Part shown: positions 30,000-41,228 of the stretch, piece after piece
Numbering within the stretch: the stretch's first letter is position 1
Layout of the letters: each line of letters starts with the position of its first letter
DNA from: Pectobacterium peruviense
GTDB taxonomy: Bacteria > Pseudomonadota > Gammaproteobacteria > Enterobacterales > Enterobacteriaceae
Direction: 5' to 3'
DNA length: 64,000 bases
Assembly (NCBI RefSeq): GCF_002847345.1
Contig: NZ_LXFV01000001.1
Location: 1-64,000 of the forward strand
The notes under the pieces: generated by a model
The model's database searches: none
What the model saw: the letters and a program-made list of their open reading frames with translations, nothing else
Told to the model about the DNA's origin: nothing
Position numbers and translations under genes: made by a program

Positions 30000-31400
30000 T
30001 TAGAAACTGGCATTCCGTGGAGTACGCGGGAAAGGGATCACGTCGCGCACATTTTGTACACCGGTAACATAGGCAATTAATCGTTCAAAACCTAAACCGA
30101 AACCGGAATGTGGAATAGTGCCGTAACGACGTAAATCACGATACCACCAGTAATCTTCTTTATTGAGTCCCATCTCTTCCAGACGGCTATCCAGCTCTGC
30201 CAGACGCTCTTCACGCTGAGAACCCCCGATGATTTCACCGATGCCTGGTGCCAGAACATCCATCGCGGCAACGGTTTTACCGTCGTCATTCATGCGCATG
30301 TAGAACGCTTTGATGTCTTTCGGATAGTTTTTAACGACAACTGGCGCTTTGAAGTGTTGCTCCGCCAGATAACGCTCATGTTCGGAGGAGAGATCGACGC
30401 CCCAGTAAACGGGGTTTTCAAACTGTTGTCCGCAGTTCAGCAGAATCTCGACGGCATCGGTGTAATCTACCTGTGCGAAATCGGAACTGACGAATTTCTC
30501 CAGTCTAGTGACCGCTTCTTTATCGACGCGCTCAGCAAAGAACGCCATATCATCGGCACGTTCGTTCAGCACGGCCTGGAAAACATACTTCAGCAGATTT
30601 TCCGCCAGAGCAGCGACATCATCCAGAGAAGCAAAAGCTACTTCTGGTTCGATCATCCAAAACTCAGCCAGATGACGACTGGTGTTGGAGTTTTCAGCGC
30701 GGAAAGTCGGCCCAAAGGTATACACGTTGGACAGCGCACAGGCGTAGGTTTCACCATTCAACTGGCCGGACACGGTCAGGAATGCTTCTTTACCAAAGAA
30801 ATCTTCGCTGAAATCCACTTTACCTTGTTCGGTACGTGGCAAGTTTTCCAGATCGAGCGTGGAAACGCGGAACATTTCACCCGCACCTTCGGTATCGGAT
30901 GCGGTAATCAGTGGGGTAGACACCCAGAAGTAACCGTTCTCGTGGAAGAAACGGTGGATCGCCTGCGCCAGCGTATGACGAACACGCGCAACGGCGCCGA
31001 TCAGATTGGTACGTGGACGCAGGTGGGCGACTTCACGCAAGTATTCGATGCTGTGGCGCTTTGCCGCCATCGGGTAAGTATCGGGATCGTCAACCCAGCC
31101 GACGACGTTGACGTTGGTCGCTTGCAGCTCGAAGCTCTGTCCTTCACCTGGAGATGCGACGACGTTACCGGTGATTTCAACGGAGCAACCGGTGGTCAGG
31201 CGCAGTACGTCATCCTGATAATTCGAGAGATTATTATTAACGACAGCCTGTAATGGATTAAAGCAGGAGCCGTCATAAACGGCGATAAAGGAGATACCGG
31301 CTTTAGAATCTCTCCGGGTACGTACCCAGCCGCGCACGGTGACTTCGCTGTCAACGGCGACACGGCCTTGCAGTACATCGACTACAGGCACTACGCTCAT
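30000..31400 (-). CDS. asnS: Asparaginyl-tRNA synthetase
   Basis: Class IIb synthetase charging tRNA-Asn; 466 residues as in E. coli. An N-terminal OB fold ([26 protein letters not shown]) binds the anticodon. Motif 2 is [21 protein letters not shown] near residue 220 and motif 3 is [15 protein letters not shown] near 435. The ATG at 31398-31400 has AGAGAG upstream. Its promoter side holds an ERIC element, separating it from pncB on the same strand. Confidence 0.97.
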   Translation of the reverse strand: MSVVPVVDVLQGRVAVDSEVTVRGWVRTRRDSKAGISFIAVYDGSCFNPLQAVVNNNLSNYQDDVLRLTTGCSVEITGNVVASPGEGQSFELQATNVNVVGWVDDPDTYPMAAKRHSIEYLREVAHLRPRTNLIGAVARVRHTLAQAIHRFFHENGYFWVSTPLITASDTEGAGEMFRVSTLDLENLPRTEQGKVDFSEDFFGKEAFLTVSGQLNGETYACALSNVYTFGPTFRAENSNTSRHLAEFWMIEPEVAFASLDDVAALAENLLKYVFQAVLNERADDMAFFAERVDKEAVTRLEKFVSSDFAQVDYTDAVEILLNCGQQFENPVYWGVDLSSEHERYLAEQHFKAPVVVKNYPKDIKAFYMRMNDDGKTVAAMDVLAPGIGEIIGGSQREERLAELDSRLEEMGLNKEDYWWYRDLRRYGTIPHSGFGLGFERLIAYVTGVQNVRDVIPFPRTPRNASF

Positions 31401-31577
31401 AAAATTCTCTCTTTAATTAATCGTGTATAAGAAATGTATCGTGTTTAAAACGGTGAGTGGCCCAATCCGAACCATTTGCTATGTTACTTGCGATGCAACA
31501 GGACACAAGCAGAAATCACCGGAATGGCGCGAAGTTTTCGCTCATGTCGGTGAATCTGCTGCAAAGTTGGTCAAATG

Positions 31578-31789
31578 CCGTCATACTTCAAGTTGTATGT
31601 GCGTTGGCTACGTTCAAATCTGCTCCCGGCAGATTTGTCACCCGAATCACTTACCTGAGTAAGCTCATCGGGATTAAATGAGAGACATCCTGTCTCTCAC
31701 CGAAGGCAAGTCGCTGGCTGGTCAAATTCGTTCCCGACAAATTTGTCCTTCTCTTGCCGCCTGCCTGAAACTCGAATTATTTAGGGTAT
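31578..31789 (+). repeat. Diverged ERIC element with inserted hairpin
   Basis: Left end CCGTCATACTTCAAG and right end CTCGAATTATTTAGGGTAT match the element at 5425-5621. The core at about 31637-31675 (CACCCGAATCACTTACCTGA, then GTAAGCTCATCGGGATT) is a degenerate ERIC palindrome. The centre contains GAGAGACA-tcc-TGTCTCTC (31680-31698), absent from the other copy, and the length is 212 bp. It lies between asnS and pncB, 12 bases beyond the pncB stop, and could act as the pncB transcript's 3' structure. Confidence 0.8.
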
Positions 31790-31800
31790 ACGGGAAAGCC

Positions 31801-33006
31801 TTAACTGGCCTTTTTCACGCGGGGTAAGTCAAACGCTTTGCGTAACTCACACACGAAGTTCTGATCCTGACAGATGGTTTTACCGGGGCTATCGGAGAGT
31901 TTTGCCACCGGTTTGCCGTTGCATTCCACCAGTTTGATAACGATATTCAGCGGCTTCACGCCGGGAATGTCACACGTCAGACGCGTCCCCATGCCAAATA
32001 CCAGATTCACGCGTTGGTCGAAGTGACGATACAGCGCCAGCGCTTTATCCAGATTCAAATTGTCGGAGAAGACCAGCGTTTTGCTCATTGGATCAATGTC
32101 CAAGCGTTGGTAATGAGCAATGGCTTTCTCTCCCCAGTCAACCGGATCGCCAGAATCGTGACGTAGTCCCTGATAGGCTTCGGCGAACGGTAAATCGAAA
32201 TCGCGCAGGAAGGCATCCATGGTGATGCAATCAGTCAATGCAATTCCTAAATGCGTGGGATATTCACGTAACCACATGTGTAGTGCGGCACGCTGGCTGT
32301 TTGCCAGCGTCGGGCTAATTTGCTGATGCGCCTGAAACCACTCGTGCGCCTGTGTGCCGACAGGTGTGATGCCCAAACGGCGTGCCAGATCGTAATTGCT
32401 GGTGCCAATGAGATAAGGAAAATCGGCTTGCAGTGCTGTGACGATAGTTTGCTGAACATCGCGTGAGAAGCGGCGACGTGTGCCGAAGTCCATCAGTTTG
32501 AACTGGCTGAGATCCACATCTACGCTGTGCTGACGGAAGCTCTCCAGTGAGGCTGACAGTTGGTTCAGCGCTTGATCTGTCGTGACGTTGGGCGAACGAT
32601 GCCGATGTACGACTTCACTGATCACCGCCAGCAGAGGGACTTCCCACAGAATTACTTCACGCCACGGCCCGGTGATGCGGATATCCAGCTTGCCAGCGTT
32701 ATTCTTGATCGAAACCTGCTGCGGATTGAAACGGAAGTCTCGGAGCCAGTGAAGATAGTCCTGCTGAAAGAATGGCAGAGAAGAAAGATAGGTGAACTCA
32801 TCGTCGCTTAATGACAAGAAACGCATCAAATCAACCTGATGGGCTATCTCGTCGGCGTAAACACCTAATAACTCATCACCGCGACAGCGAAATTCAGCCG
32901 CAACGTCGACATCATAATAGTGATGATACACCGCCTGTTGCATGTGCAGCTTGTAGGCATCGGTATCCAGCAATGAGTGTAAAATCGGGGAAGTGTGCAA
33001 AGTCAT
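31801..33006 (-). CDS. pncB: Nicotinate phosphoribosyltransferase
   Basis: Joins nicotinate to PRPP in the NAD salvage pathway. 401 residues against 400 in E. coli, aligned end to end from [21 protein letters not shown]. Active-site blocks are [12 protein letters not shown] near residue 175, [12 protein letters not shown] near 200, [13 protein letters not shown] and GLRHDSGDP near 260-285, and [23 protein letters not shown] near 350. The ATG is at 33004-33006. It is divergent from pepN across 223 bases. Confidence 0.96.
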   Translation of the reverse strand: MTLHTSPILHSLLDTDAYKLHMQQAVYHHYYDVDVAAEFRCRGDELLGVYADEIAHQVDLMRFLSLSDDEFTYLSSLPFFQQDYLHWLRDFRFNPQQVSIKNNAGKLDIRITGPWREVILWEVPLLAVISEVVHRHRSPNVTTDQALNQLSASLESFRQHSVDVDLSQFKLMDFGTRRRFSRDVQQTIVTALQADFPYLIGTSNYDLARRLGITPVGTQAHEWFQAHQQISPTLANSQRAALHMWLREYPTHLGIALTDCITMDAFLRDFDLPFAEAYQGLRHDSGDPVDWGEKAIAHYQRLDIDPMSKTLVFSDNLNLDKALALYRHFDQRVNLVFGMGTRLTCDIPGVKPLNIVIKLVECNGKPVAKLSDSPGKTICQDQNFVCELRKAFDLPRVKKAS

Positions 33007-33139
33007 AATGCGTTACAGCATCCTTGTAAGATGCCTATCCACCATCGAGACAATCAGCAATGTCCGGTCAGTATACCTTGATTATCCGTTTATTACATTA
33101 CGACAACATAGCGAGACGTGCGGGAGTGAAGCACGGTAC

Positions 33140-33158
33140 GATGATTATCCTCATTATT
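33140..33158. promoter_or_regulatory. Fur-box-like sequence between pncB and pepN
   Basis: gatgattatcctcattatt matches 14 of 19 Fur consensus positions by hand count, in the divergent promoter region. Neither neighbour is a usual Fur target, so chance is quite possible. Confidence 0.3.
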
Positions 33159-33229
33159 TTGTCGTGGTAACATTAAGATAACAGGCTTAGACTTGATCTT
33201 TGATGCTTATGACGAGGTGGAAACTTTAT

Positions 33230-35845
33230 ATGAATCAACAGCCGCAAATAAAATATCGCCATGACTACCGTGCGCCGGATTATACCATTACCGATATTGC
33301 ACTGGATTTCGATCTTCATGCCGAGAAAACTCGCGTAAAAGCGGTTAGTCAGGTGGTGTTGCAGGGGGAAGCTGGCGCGCCGTTGAAGTTGGATGGTGAA
33401 GGGCTGACGCTGATTAGCCTGAGCGTTGATGGACAGCCGTGGACGCATTACCAGCAGCAGGACGATGGCTTGGTTGTGACACAATTGCCTGCGCGTTTTA
33501 CGCTTAGCATCGAAACGGACATCAATCCTGCCGCCAATAGCGCGCTGGAAGGGCTATACCTCTCTGGTGAGGCGCTCTGCACGCAGTGTGAGGCCGAAGG
33601 TTTCCGCCACATTACCTACTATCTTGACCGGCCGGATGTGCTGGCGAAGTTCACGACGCGTATCACTGCGGATAAAGCTCGCTATCCTTATCTACTCTCT
33701 AACGGCAATCGTATCGCACAAGGAGAGCTGGAAGGTGGTCGTCACTGGATTGAATGGCAGGATCCGTTCCCGAAACCCGCTTATCTGTTTGCGCTGGTTG
33801 CCGGAGATTTTGATGTCCTACAGGATCGCTTCACGACACGTTCTGGCCGTGATGTTGCATTAGAGTTGTTTGTTGATCGTGGCAACCTCGATCGTGCTGG
33901 CTGGGCGATGACCTCGCTGAAAAATTCGATGAAGTGGGACGAAGAACGTTTCGGTCTTGAATACGATCTCGACATTTATATGATCGTCGCCGTTGATTTC
34001 TTCAACATGGGGGCGATGGAAAACAAAGGGCTGAATGTATTCAACTCTAAATACGTACTGGCCAAGGCAGAAACCGCGACGGATAAAGATTATCTGAACA
34101 TTGAAGCGGTGATCGGCCATGAATATTTCCACAACTGGACCGGCAACCGCGTCACTTGCCGCGACTGGTTCCAGCTTAGCCTGAAAGAAGGGCTGACGGT
34201 GTTCCGCGATCAGGAATTCAGTTCCGATCTGGGTTCGCGTCCGGTAAATCGTATTGATAACGTGCGTGTGATGCGCGGTGCACAGTTTGCTGAAGATGCC
34301 AGCCCGATGTCGCATCCGATTCGTCCCGATCAGGTGATCGAGATGAATAATTTCTACACACTGACGGTCTATGAAAAGGGATCGGAAGTGATCCGTATGA
34401 TGCACACACTGTTAGGTGAAGAAGGCTTCCAGGCCGGCATTCGTCTGTACTTTGAGCGTCACGACGGCAGCGCGGCGACCTGCGATGACTTTGTTCTGGC
34501 GATGGAAGAGGCTTCCGGTGTTGATCTCACGCAGTTCCGCCGTTGGTACAGCCAGGCGGGCACGCCGGTGCTGACCGTGCGCGATGATTACGATCCACAG
34601 ACGCAACAATATCTGCTGAGCGTGAGCCAAATGACGCCAGTCGGTGCCGACAAGCAGCAGAAACTGCCGCTGCATATTCCGTTAGATATTGAGCTGTACG
34701 ATCCGCAAGGGCAGGTGATCCCGCTACAGAAAGAGGGGCAACTGCTGGCATCAGTGCTTAATGTGACTGAATCCGAACAGACCTTCATTTTCGATCAGGT
34801 ACCTTGTCGTCCGATTCCTTCTTTATTACGTGAGTTCTCTGCGCCGGTAAAACTGAACTATGCCTGGAGCGATGAACAACTGACATTCTTGATGCGTCAC
34901 GCGAGCAATGCGTTTTCACGTTGGGATGCGGCGCAGAGTTTGCTGGCCAACTATATTCGTCTGAATGTTTCCCGCTATCAGCAGAAGCAGCCGCTTTCCG
35001 TGCCAATGCATGTTATCGATGCCTTCCGTGGTGTGTTGCTGGATGAAACGCTGGATCCGATGCTGGCTTCTCAGATTCTGACATTGCCTAGCGAAAATGA
35101 AATTGCTGAGCTGTTTGACATCATCGATCCGACGGCGATCGCTGCCGTACGTGAAAGCATGACGCACACCATGGCGAAAGAAATGGCCGATGAGTGGCTA
35201 GCGGTATATCACGCGAATCACGCGCCGCAATATCGTATCGAACACGCGGATATGGGCAAACGCGCGCTGCGCAATGTCTGCCTGCATTATCTGGCGTTCA
35301 GCGATGCAGATCAGACGAGTAAACTGGTGCTGGAGCAGTTCCGTCAGGCGGATAACATGACGGATTCGCTGGCAGCGCTATCGGCGGCGGTAGAGGCTCA
35401 GTTGCCAGTACGTGATGAACTGCTGACGCAGTTTGATAACCGCTGGCATCAGGATGGTTTGGTCATGGATAAATGGTTTGTACTGCAAGCCACCAGCCCG
35501 GCTGCCGATGTGCTGACTCGCGTGCGTGAACTGCTGCAACACCGTTCATTTAGCTTGAACAACCCTAACCGCCTGCGTTCGTTGGTGGGGGCGTTTGCGA
35601 CCTCGAACCCGTCTGCGTTCCATGCTGAAGATGGCAGTGGTTATCGCTTCCTGACGGAGATTCTGAGCGATCTGAACACTCGTAATCCGCAGGTTGCGGC
35701 ACGTGTGATCGAACCATTGATCCGCTTGAAGCGTTATGATGCTAAACGTCAGGCGCAAATGCGTCAGGCGTTGGAGCAACTGAAGACGTTGGAAAATCTG
35801 TCTGGCGATCTGTTCGAGAAGATCAGCAAGGCATTGCAAGATTAA
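33230..35845 (+). CDS. pepN: Aminopeptidase N
   Basis: Broad-specificity M1 zinc aminopeptidase, the main cytosolic peptide-trimming enzyme. The ATG at 33230 has GAGGTGG upstream and begins MNQQPQIKYRHDYRAPDY as in E. coli; it encodes 871 residues (E. coli 870). The exopeptidase motif GAMEN lies in NMGAMENKGLNVFN near residue 260, zinc motif HEYFHNWTGNRVTCRDWFQLSLKE (HExxH-x18-E) near 297, and the catalytic Tyr region FYTLTVYEKGSEVIRMMH near 380. The C-terminal helical half closes the active site. The E. coli ssu genes that follow pepN are absent here. Confidence 0.97.
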   Translation: MNQQPQIKYRHDYRAPDYTITDIALDFDLHAEKTRVKAVSQVVLQGEAGAPLKLDGEGLTLISLSVDGQPWTHYQQQDDGLVVTQLPARFTLSIETDINPAANSALEGLYLSGEALCTQCEAEGFRHITYYLDRPDVLAKFTTRITADKARYPYLLSNGNRIAQGELEGGRHWIEWQDPFPKPAYLFALVAGDFDVLQDRFTTRSGRDVALELFVDRGNLDRAGWAMTSLKNSMKWDEERFGLEYDLDIYMIVAVDFFNMGAMENKGLNVFNSKYVLAKAETATDKDYLNIEAVIGHEYFHNWTGNRVTCRDWFQLSLKEGLTVFRDQEFSSDLGSRPVNRIDNVRVMRGAQFAEDASPMSHPIRPDQVIEMNNFYTLTVYEKGSEVIRMMHTLLGEEGFQAGIRLYFERHDGSAATCDDFVLAMEEASGVDLTQFRRWYSQAGTPVLTVRDDYDPQTQQYLLSVSQMTPVGADKQQKLPLHIPLDIELYDPQGQVIPLQKEGQLLASVLNVTESEQTFIFDQVPCRPIPSLLREFSAPVKLNYAWSDEQLTFLMRHASNAFSRWDAAQSLLANYIRLNVSRYQQKQPLSVPMHVIDAFRGVLLDETLDPMLASQILTLPSENEIAELFDIIDPTAIAAVRESMTHTMAKEMADEWLAVYHANHAPQYRIEHADMGKRALRNVCLHYLAFSDADQTSKLVLEQFRQADNMTDSLAALSAAVEAQLPVRDELLTQFDNRWHQDGLVMDKWFVLQATSPAADVLTRVRELLQHRSFSLNNPNRLRSLVGAFATSNPSAFHAEDGSGYRFLTEILSDLNTRNPQVAARVIEPLIRLKRYDAKRQAQMRQALEQLKTLENLSGDLFEKISKALQD

Positions 35846-35865
35846 TCCTGCCACGCTACTCCTTC

Positions 35866-35900
35866 TGTCACACGCGGTAGTCTGCCGCGTGTGACATTTT
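35866..35900 (+). terminator. Rho-independent terminator of pepN
   Basis: TGTCACACGCGG, short loop, CCGCGTGTGACA, then ttttccc, 20 bases after the stop. Confidence 0.88.
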
Positions 35901-35922
35901 CCCTCACGCTAATTTCTTACTT

Positions 35923-35938
35923 CCGCAAACGTTTTACT
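35923..35938 (+). promoter_or_regulatory. PurR-type operator upstream of pyrD
   Basis: ccGCAAACGTTTTact fits 9 of 11 fixed positions of the PurR box around the GCAAACGTTT core. E. coli pyrD is a known PurR target, so the position 111 bases before the pyrD ATG makes sense. Confidence 0.7.
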
Positions 35939-36048
35939 TTCCGCAAAGATGGCACTACCATCACCGACCGTGAGTTAAACCGTAATCCACTATTGCTTAC
36001 TCCCAGCGTAGGCAAGATACCTTTGCGATAGGGATCTCAGGAGACAAT

Positions 36049-37059
36049 ATGTTCTATCCCGTTATCAAAAAAGCCCTGTTTCAGCTCGATCCAGAGCGTG
36101 CACATGAGCTGACCTTCCAACAATTACGCCGTATTACCAACACACCTTTTGAATTTCTCGTCCGCCAATCTGTTCCGACTAAACCCGTTACCTGCATGGG
36201 ACTATCTTTTAAAAACCCGCTTGGTTTAGCTGCGGGATTAGATAAAGACGGCGAATGTATCGACGCATTAGGCGCAATGGGATTCGGCTTTATTGAAGTG
36301 GGAACGGTAACGCCGCGCCCCCAATCCGGTAATGACAAACCGCGATTATTCCGCATTGTGGAAGCAGAAGGTCTGATCAACCGGATGGGCTTCAATAATA
36401 AAGGCGTGGACTATCTGGTCGAAAATGTAAAGAAAACACGTTTTGGCGGTGTATTAGGGATCAACATTGGTAAGAATAAAGATACGCCGGTTGAGCAGGG
36501 TAAAGACGATTATTTGATCTGTATGGATAAGGTTTATCCTCACGCGGGTTATATCGCTATCAACATTTCGTCACCCAATACGCCGGGATTACGCAGCCTG
36601 CAATATGGTGAAGCGCTGGATGATCTTTTGCTGGCGATAAAGAATAAGCAGACAGAATTAAATGAGAAGTATCAAAAATACGTCCCTGTAACGGTAAAGA
36701 TCGCGCCGGATCTTTCTGAAGAGGAATTGATCCAAATTGCCGATAGTCTGGTTCGTCATAACATTGATGGTGTGATTGCCACCAATACAACGCTCGATAG
36801 AAAACTGATTCAGGGATTAAATCACTGCGGACAAACAGGTGGATTAAGTGGACGCCCGTTGCAGACGAGCAGTACGGAAATTATCCGCCGTTTGTCACAG
36901 GAATTAGCGGGACGTTTACCCATTATTGGCGTTGGCGGAATTGATTCTCTGGTCGCTGCTCGCGAAAAAATGGATGCAGGTGCGTCGCTGGTACAGATAT
37001 ATTCAGGCTTTATTTTCCACGGTCCTCGTCTGATTAAAGATATCGTTACACATATTTAA
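36049..37059 (+). CDS. pyrD: Dihydroorotate dehydrogenase (quinone)
   Basis: Class 2, membrane-associated FMN enzyme oxidising dihydroorotate to orotate in pyrimidine synthesis with quinone as acceptor. 336 residues, as in E. coli. The amphipathic N-terminal helices that dip into the membrane are in the first 40 residues ([22 protein letters not shown]). [15 protein letters not shown] near residue 58 binds [14 protein letters not shown] near 172 holds the catalytic Ser typical of class 2, and [27 protein letters not shown] near 295 is the phosphate site. AGGAG lies ten bases before the ATG. Monocistronic. Confidence 0.96.
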   Translation: MFYPVIKKALFQLDPERAHELTFQQLRRITNTPFEFLVRQSVPTKPVTCMGLSFKNPLGLAAGLDKDGECIDALGAMGFGFIEVGTVTPRPQSGNDKPRLFRIVEAEGLINRMGFNNKGVDYLVENVKKTRFGGVLGINIGKNKDTPVEQGKDDYLICMDKVYPHAGYIAINISSPNTPGLRSLQYGEALDDLLLAIKNKQTELNEKYQKYVPVTVKIAPDLSEEELIQIADSLVRHNIDGVIATNTTLDRKLIQGLNHCGQTGGLSGRPLQTSSTEIIRRLSQELAGRLPIIGVGGIDSLVAAREKMDAGASLVQIYSGFIFHGPRLIKDIVTHI

Positions 37060-37078
37060 TCCGAAATTCCTTTCATTT

Positions 37079-37120
37079 CTAGCTGGGGGTTTATTTATCC
37101 CTCCAGCTAGTCTATATTTT
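37079..37120 (+). terminator. Rho-independent terminator of pyrD
   Basis: CTAGCTGG-GGG pairs with CCC-t-CCAGCTAG around an AT loop, followed by tctatatttt, about 20 bases after the stop. Confidence 0.8.
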
Positions 37121-37260
37121 ATCCGTTTGCGTAAATAATCCATCAATCGATGTCTGACCTTCTGACTGCGATGTTTATGACGGTGAATGATTATTGCGAT
37201 GTAAGAAAACACAATCAGTCATTTCTGATATTTCTACTGTGAAGGCGAAGGGTAAATAAT

Positions 37261-37848
37261 ATGAAGTTAAAACCTGACGATAACTGGCGTTGGTATTTTG
37301 ATACCGAACACGATCGCCTGATGTTAGATTTGGCTAACGGCATGTTATTCCGTTCTCGTTTTCCGTCCAAAATGCTAACGCCGGATGCATTTAATGAATG
37401 TGCATTTTGCGTTGACGATGCCGCGTTATTTTTTACTTATAATGACAAATGCCAGAAAGCGGCACTGCATCGCGACCTTCAGGGCGAATTAGTCTTGAAT
37501 GCGTTAGTAGCAAGCCGATTCCTGAAACCGTTAATGCCGAAAAGTTGGCATTTCATCCAACAGCCGGATGCCGTGATCTATTCACCGCAGGCGGGTGATG
37601 TTGTACAGGTGCAGCTCACTGAAACTCACGAAACAGCATGTTTTTTGGTGGTGGAAGCGGGGGATAAAGCTTGTCTCTGCCTGCTGGCGCAAGAACAGCT
37701 CTCATTAAGTGGGAAAACCATGGTGCTGGGTGATGCCATAAAAATCATGCATGACAGATTAATTCTGGCCGTTGTTCAGAATAGGTCTGAGTGGGAAACT
37801 ACGCTAGGTGAAGGCACTTCGGCATTTGAGTACGCCAAGGTCGTCTAA
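37261..37848 (+). CDS. zapC: Z-ring associated protein ZapC
   Basis: Cytoplasmic FtsZ-binding protein that promotes filament bundling at mid-cell. The 195 residues (slightly longer than E. coli ZapC) open with [33 protein letters not shown], which is close to the family start, and keep [37 protein letters not shown] and [17 protein letters not shown] lies upstream of the ATG. The C-terminus ([22 protein letters not shown]) is the variable part. An ERIC fragment begins 3 bases after the stop. Confidence 0.93.
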   Translation: MKLKPDDNWRWYFDTEHDRLMLDLANGMLFRSRFPSKMLTPDAFNECAFCVDDAALFFTYNDKCQKAALHRDLQGELVLNALVASRFLKPLMPKSWHFIQQPDAVIYSPQAGDVVQVQLTETHETACFLVVEAGDKACLCLLAQEQLSLSGKTMVLGDAIKIMHDRLILAVVQNRSEWETTLGEGTSAFEYAKVV

Positions 37849-37850
37849 TC

Positions 37851-37881
37851 CCCGTCATACTTCAAGCTGCATGTGCGTTGG
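37851..37881 (+). repeat. Truncated ERIC end
   Basis: CCCGTCATACTTCAAGCTGC and the following ATGTGCGTTGGC match the left end of the two larger ERIC copies (5425 and 31578), but core and right end are missing. It is wedged between the zapC stop and the ycbX stop at 37892, leaving the converging genes only 43 bases apart. Confidence 0.75.
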
Positions 37882-37891
37882 CTTGTCTTGA

Positions 37892-38995
37892 CTATCGCAG
37901 ATGAATGTCGCTCTGCGGAATACAGCTGCAGCTAAGAATCTCACCGTTTGCTCTGATGGCACTTTGCTTCAGTGCAGAAACCTCTCCGCTGACTAACGTC
38001 AATTTACAGCAACCGCACAGTCCAGCCCGACAAGAGTAGGGGACTCGAATACCCTGTTGCTCCAATTGCTCTAGCAAAATTTGCTGATTATTCCCTTGTA
38101 ACGATTTTCCCTGATAATGGATGGTAACGGCCTGTTCGCTTTTTTCAGGAACGACGAGGCTTTCGACGACCTGACCGGAACCATAAGGGCGCGGTGGTTT
38201 GGTCGCTAAAACTTCCAACGTGTCGCCCACGCGAATGATGCCCGTATTTCTGGCGACCAGATTTTGCCCGAAATCCACGTCGCCGTTGTCAGCAGTACGG
38301 AAAGATTGCAGCGTTGCCAGCGGTTCTGACGACGGGTGCTTACGTCCACGTTCGATGCTGACGGTGGTCAAAATGCAGCGGCTACAGGGTTTGACGACGT
38401 CAAAAATAATCTCGCCGATACGAATGGTCTTCCAACTGTCTTCGGCAAAGGCTTCCGCGCCAGTCACCACCAGATTAGGGCGAAACTGTTCAATTTTAAT
38501 TCCGGCGGAGCAGCGCTGGCGTAGCGCCTGAAATGATGCATCATTGATTAATAGAAACGGATAACCGTCGGCGAACGCTAATGGGACATCGGGATGATGC
38601 TTAACCCGCCGTGACGGTTCATTACCGACCCAGCGAAGCTGCACGGAACGCTGAAAATAGTGGCTTAGCCAGGTGTTGATGGTATCCGGGGCGACGAGCG
38701 CGGTGAAATGCGTGCCCCAAACTTCCGTCGGTTGAGGTGCTTCGATGAAGTCGGCAAAGCGTATTGTGGCAGTTTGGCCATCGGGTGCGGCAATAAACAA
38801 CCCATCCGGTAGCAACGCGGGAGTAAATAACACCATTTGTGGATACTGGCGGGCGGTAATAAATGTGCCATCAGGTTCGGTAATCATGAACGCACGATCG
38901 TTCGCCAAACCGCTGACAGACGCCATCGCGTGGGACAGCTGTAGCCCCCGCATCGATTTTACTGGGTGTATATAAAGCCGCGTTACGCCGATCAC
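37892..38995 (-). CDS. ycbX: YcbX, MOSC domain and 2Fe-2S ferredoxin domain protein
   Basis: Enterobacterial YcbX works with molybdenum cofactor to reduce N-hydroxylated base analogues such as 6-hydroxylaminopurine. The order is MOSC N-terminal beta barrel ([16 protein letters not shown]), MOSC domain with [12 protein letters not shown] near residue 205 (the cofactor Cys), then a plant-type ferredoxin domain at the C-terminus with [14 protein letters not shown] and a final Cys in LSCSCIPQ. I take the GTG at 38995 as start because AAGGAAAGG lies just upstream; that gives 367 residues (E. coli 369). A TTG at 39025 would extend it by ten. Divergent from rlmL. Confidence 0.92.
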   Translation of the reverse strand: MIGVTRLYIHPVKSMRGLQLSHAMASVSGLANDRAFMITEPDGTFITARQYPQMVLFTPALLPDGLFIAAPDGQTATIRFADFIEAPQPTEVWGTHFTALVAPDTINTWLSHYFQRSVQLRWVGNEPSRRVKHHPDVPLAFADGYPFLLINDASFQALRQRCSAGIKIEQFRPNLVVTGAEAFAEDSWKTIRIGEIIFDVVKPCSRCILTTVSIERGRKHPSSEPLATLQSFRTADNGDVDFGQNLVARNTGIIRVGDTLEVLATKPPRPYGSGQVVESLVVPEKSEQAVTIHYQGKSLQGNNQQILLEQLEQQGIRVPYSCRAGLCGCCKLTLVSGEVSALKQSAIRANGEILSCSCIPQSDIHLR

Positions 38996-39107
38996 TGACC
39001 TTTCCTTGCCGAAGTAAAGAGGCAACTTTATGACAAGCGTCTCGGATTAGCTATAATGCGCCCCAATTTCTTTTTTAATGTTATTTCTTTTTGGTGATAG
39101 TGACGAC

Positions 39108-41225
39108 ATGAATGCTTTGTTTGCCAGCACGGCGCGGGGACTTGAAGAGTTATTAAAAAGCGAACTCGAATCATTGGGTGCGCAGTCCTGTGCGGTTGTG
39201 CAGGGCGGTGTCCATTTTGAGGGTGACAACCGCCTGCTGTACCAGAGCCTGCTGTGGAGCCGTCTGGCGTCGCGCATTCTGCTGCCGCTGAATGAATTCA
39301 AGGTACATAGCGATCTGGATTTGTATCTGGGTGTGCAGGCGATTGACTGGTCAACGATCTTTAGCATCGATAAAACCTTTGCCGTGAATTTTACCGGCAC
39401 CAATGAAGATATCCGCAACAGTCAGTACGGCGCATTAAAAGTCAAAGATGCGATTGTGGATAGCTTCACGCGCAAAACTGGGCAGCGACCGGATGTAGCG
39501 AAACAGCAGCCGGATATTCGCGTTAACGTCTTTTTGCAGCGAGATACGGCTAGCGTCGCGTTGGATTTAAGCGGTGATGGCCTGCATCAGCGCGGTTACC
39601 GTGACTTAGCCGGACTGGCCCCGCTCAAAGAGAATCTGGCGGCGGCGATTGTTTCACGTTCCGGCTGGCAAAACGGTACGCCAATGGTCGATCCGATGTG
39701 TGGTTCCGGTACGTTGCTGATCGAAGCGGCAATGATGGCATCCGATCGCGCACCCGGTTTGCATCGTACACACTGGGGATTTAACGCCTGGTTAAAACAT
39801 GATGCTGCACTGTGGCATGAACTGACCAGTGAAGCACAGCAGCGTGCTAGTCAAGGTTTACAGGCAACCACGTCGCGTTTCTTCGGATCGGATAATGACC
39901 GTCGGGTTATTGAGATCGCGAAAGCTAATGCGCGCGGTGCAGGCGTAGCTGAGCTGATTTCTTTCGGCGTAAAAGATGCAGCACAGTTGCAGAATCCGTT
40001 GCCGGAAGGGCCGAAGGGCACAGTCGTCAGTAACCCGCCTTACGGTGAGCGTCTGGAAAGTGAACCTGCTCTGATCGCCTTGCATAATATGCTGGGCCGT
40101 AAGATGAAAAGCGATTTTGGCGGCTGGCAGTTATCGCTGTTCAGTGCATCGCCGGAGTTGCTGAGCTGTCTGCAACTGCGTGCAGAACGTCAATTCAAGG
40201 CGAAAAACGGCCCGCTGGACTGCGTGCAGAAGAATTATCAACTGGCGGACACGCAGGGTGAATCTGCGGGACAAATCGCGGAAGACTTTGCCAACCGCCT
40301 GCGTAAGAACTTGCGCAAGCTGGAAAAATGGGCGAAGCAGCAGGGGATTGAATGCTATCGCATCTATGATGCCGATCTGCCTGAATATAATGTCGCCGTC
40401 GATCGCTACGGCAGTTGGGTCGTTGTACAAGAGTATGCACCGCCGAAAACCATCGATGCTCAAAAAGCCCGTCAGCGGCTGTTTGATGTGATTAACGCCA
40501 CGCTGAGCGTGCTGGAATTGCCGTCGAACCGTCTGGTGCTGAAAACGCGTGAACGCCAGAAAGGCAAAAACCAGTATGAAAAACTGGCGCAGAAAGGCGA
40601 CTTCCTTCTGATGGAAGAGTTTGGTGCCAAGCTGTGGGTCAACCTGACTGACTACCTCGATACCGGTTTGTTCCTTGACCACCGCATCGCCCGTAAAATG
40701 CTGGGTGAGATGAGTCGCGGCAAAGATTTCCTCAACCTGTTTGCTTACACCGGTACGGCGAGTGTTCACGCTGGATTGGGAGGCGCACGTTCAACGACCA
40801 CTGTCGACATGTCGCGCACCTATCTGGAATGGGCAGAGAAAAACCTGCGGGTGAACGGCCTGACCGGGCGTCAGCATCGTCTGATCCAAGCGGATTGTCT
40901 CTCATGGTTACATAACGGCCATGAACAATTTGATGTGATCTTCATCGACCCGCCGACCTTCTCGAATTCAAAACGTATGGAAGAGTCGTTTGATGTTCAG
41001 CGCGACCATTTGGCGCTGATGAAAGATCTCAAACGCCTGCTGCGCCGTGGCGGCACCATCATGTTCTCGAACAATAAACGCGGCTTCCAGATGGATGTTG
41101 CTGGCCTGACCGCGCTGGGGCTGAATGCCAAAGAAATTACCGCGCAGACCCAATCGCAGGATTTTGCCCGTAATCGTCAAATTCATAACTGCTGGCTGCT
41201 GACGCATGCCGGTGAGGAAAAGTAA
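39108..41225 (+). CDS. rlmL: Bifunctional 23S rRNA methyltransferase RlmKL
   Basis: Makes m2G2445 (RlmL half) and m7G2069 (RlmK half) in 23S rRNA. The ATG at 39108 begins [20 protein letters not shown] as in E. coli; 705 residues against 702. An N-terminal THUMP region (residues 45-155) binds RNA. The first methyltransferase has [15 protein letters not shown] near 195 and catalytic NPPYGERL near 310; the second has [19 protein letters not shown] near 543 and [13 protein letters not shown] near 615. An upstream in-frame ATG at 39078 adds ten residues without family support. uup starts 3 bases after the stop. Confidence 0.96.
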   Translation: MNALFASTARGLEELLKSELESLGAQSCAVVQGGVHFEGDNRLLYQSLLWSRLASRILLPLNEFKVHSDLDLYLGVQAIDWSTIFSIDKTFAVNFTGTNEDIRNSQYGALKVKDAIVDSFTRKTGQRPDVAKQQPDIRVNVFLQRDTASVALDLSGDGLHQRGYRDLAGLAPLKENLAAAIVSRSGWQNGTPMVDPMCGSGTLLIEAAMMASDRAPGLHRTHWGFNAWLKHDAALWHELTSEAQQRASQGLQATTSRFFGSDNDRRVIEIAKANARGAGVAELISFGVKDAAQLQNPLPEGPKGTVVSNPPYGERLESEPALIALHNMLGRKMKSDFGGWQLSLFSASPELLSCLQLRAERQFKAKNGPLDCVQKNYQLADTQGESAGQIAEDFANRLRKNLRKLEKWAKQQGIECYRIYDADLPEYNVAVDRYGSWVVVQEYAPPKTIDAQKARQRLFDVINATLSVLELPSNRLVLKTRERQKGKNQYEKLAQKGDFLLMEEFGAKLWVNLTDYLDTGLFLDHRIARKMLGEMSRGKDFLNLFAYTGTASVHAGLGGARSTTTVDMSRTYLEWAEKNLRVNGLTGRQHRLIQADCLSWLHNGHEQFDVIFIDPPTFSNSKRMEESFDVQRDHLALMKDLKRLLRRGGTIMFSNNKRGFQMDVAGLTALGLNAKEITAQTQSQDFARNRQIHNCWLLTHAGEEK

Positions 41226-41228
41226 CCG

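Noticed and set aside
30354-31253. 299-codon plus-strand frame opposite asnS
   Set aside because: Antisense shadow of a well-aligned essential gene; no ribosome site.
31423-31681. Two overlapping plus-strand frames upstream of asnS
   Set aside because: They lie in the asnS promoter region and run into the ERIC element; no ribosome site.
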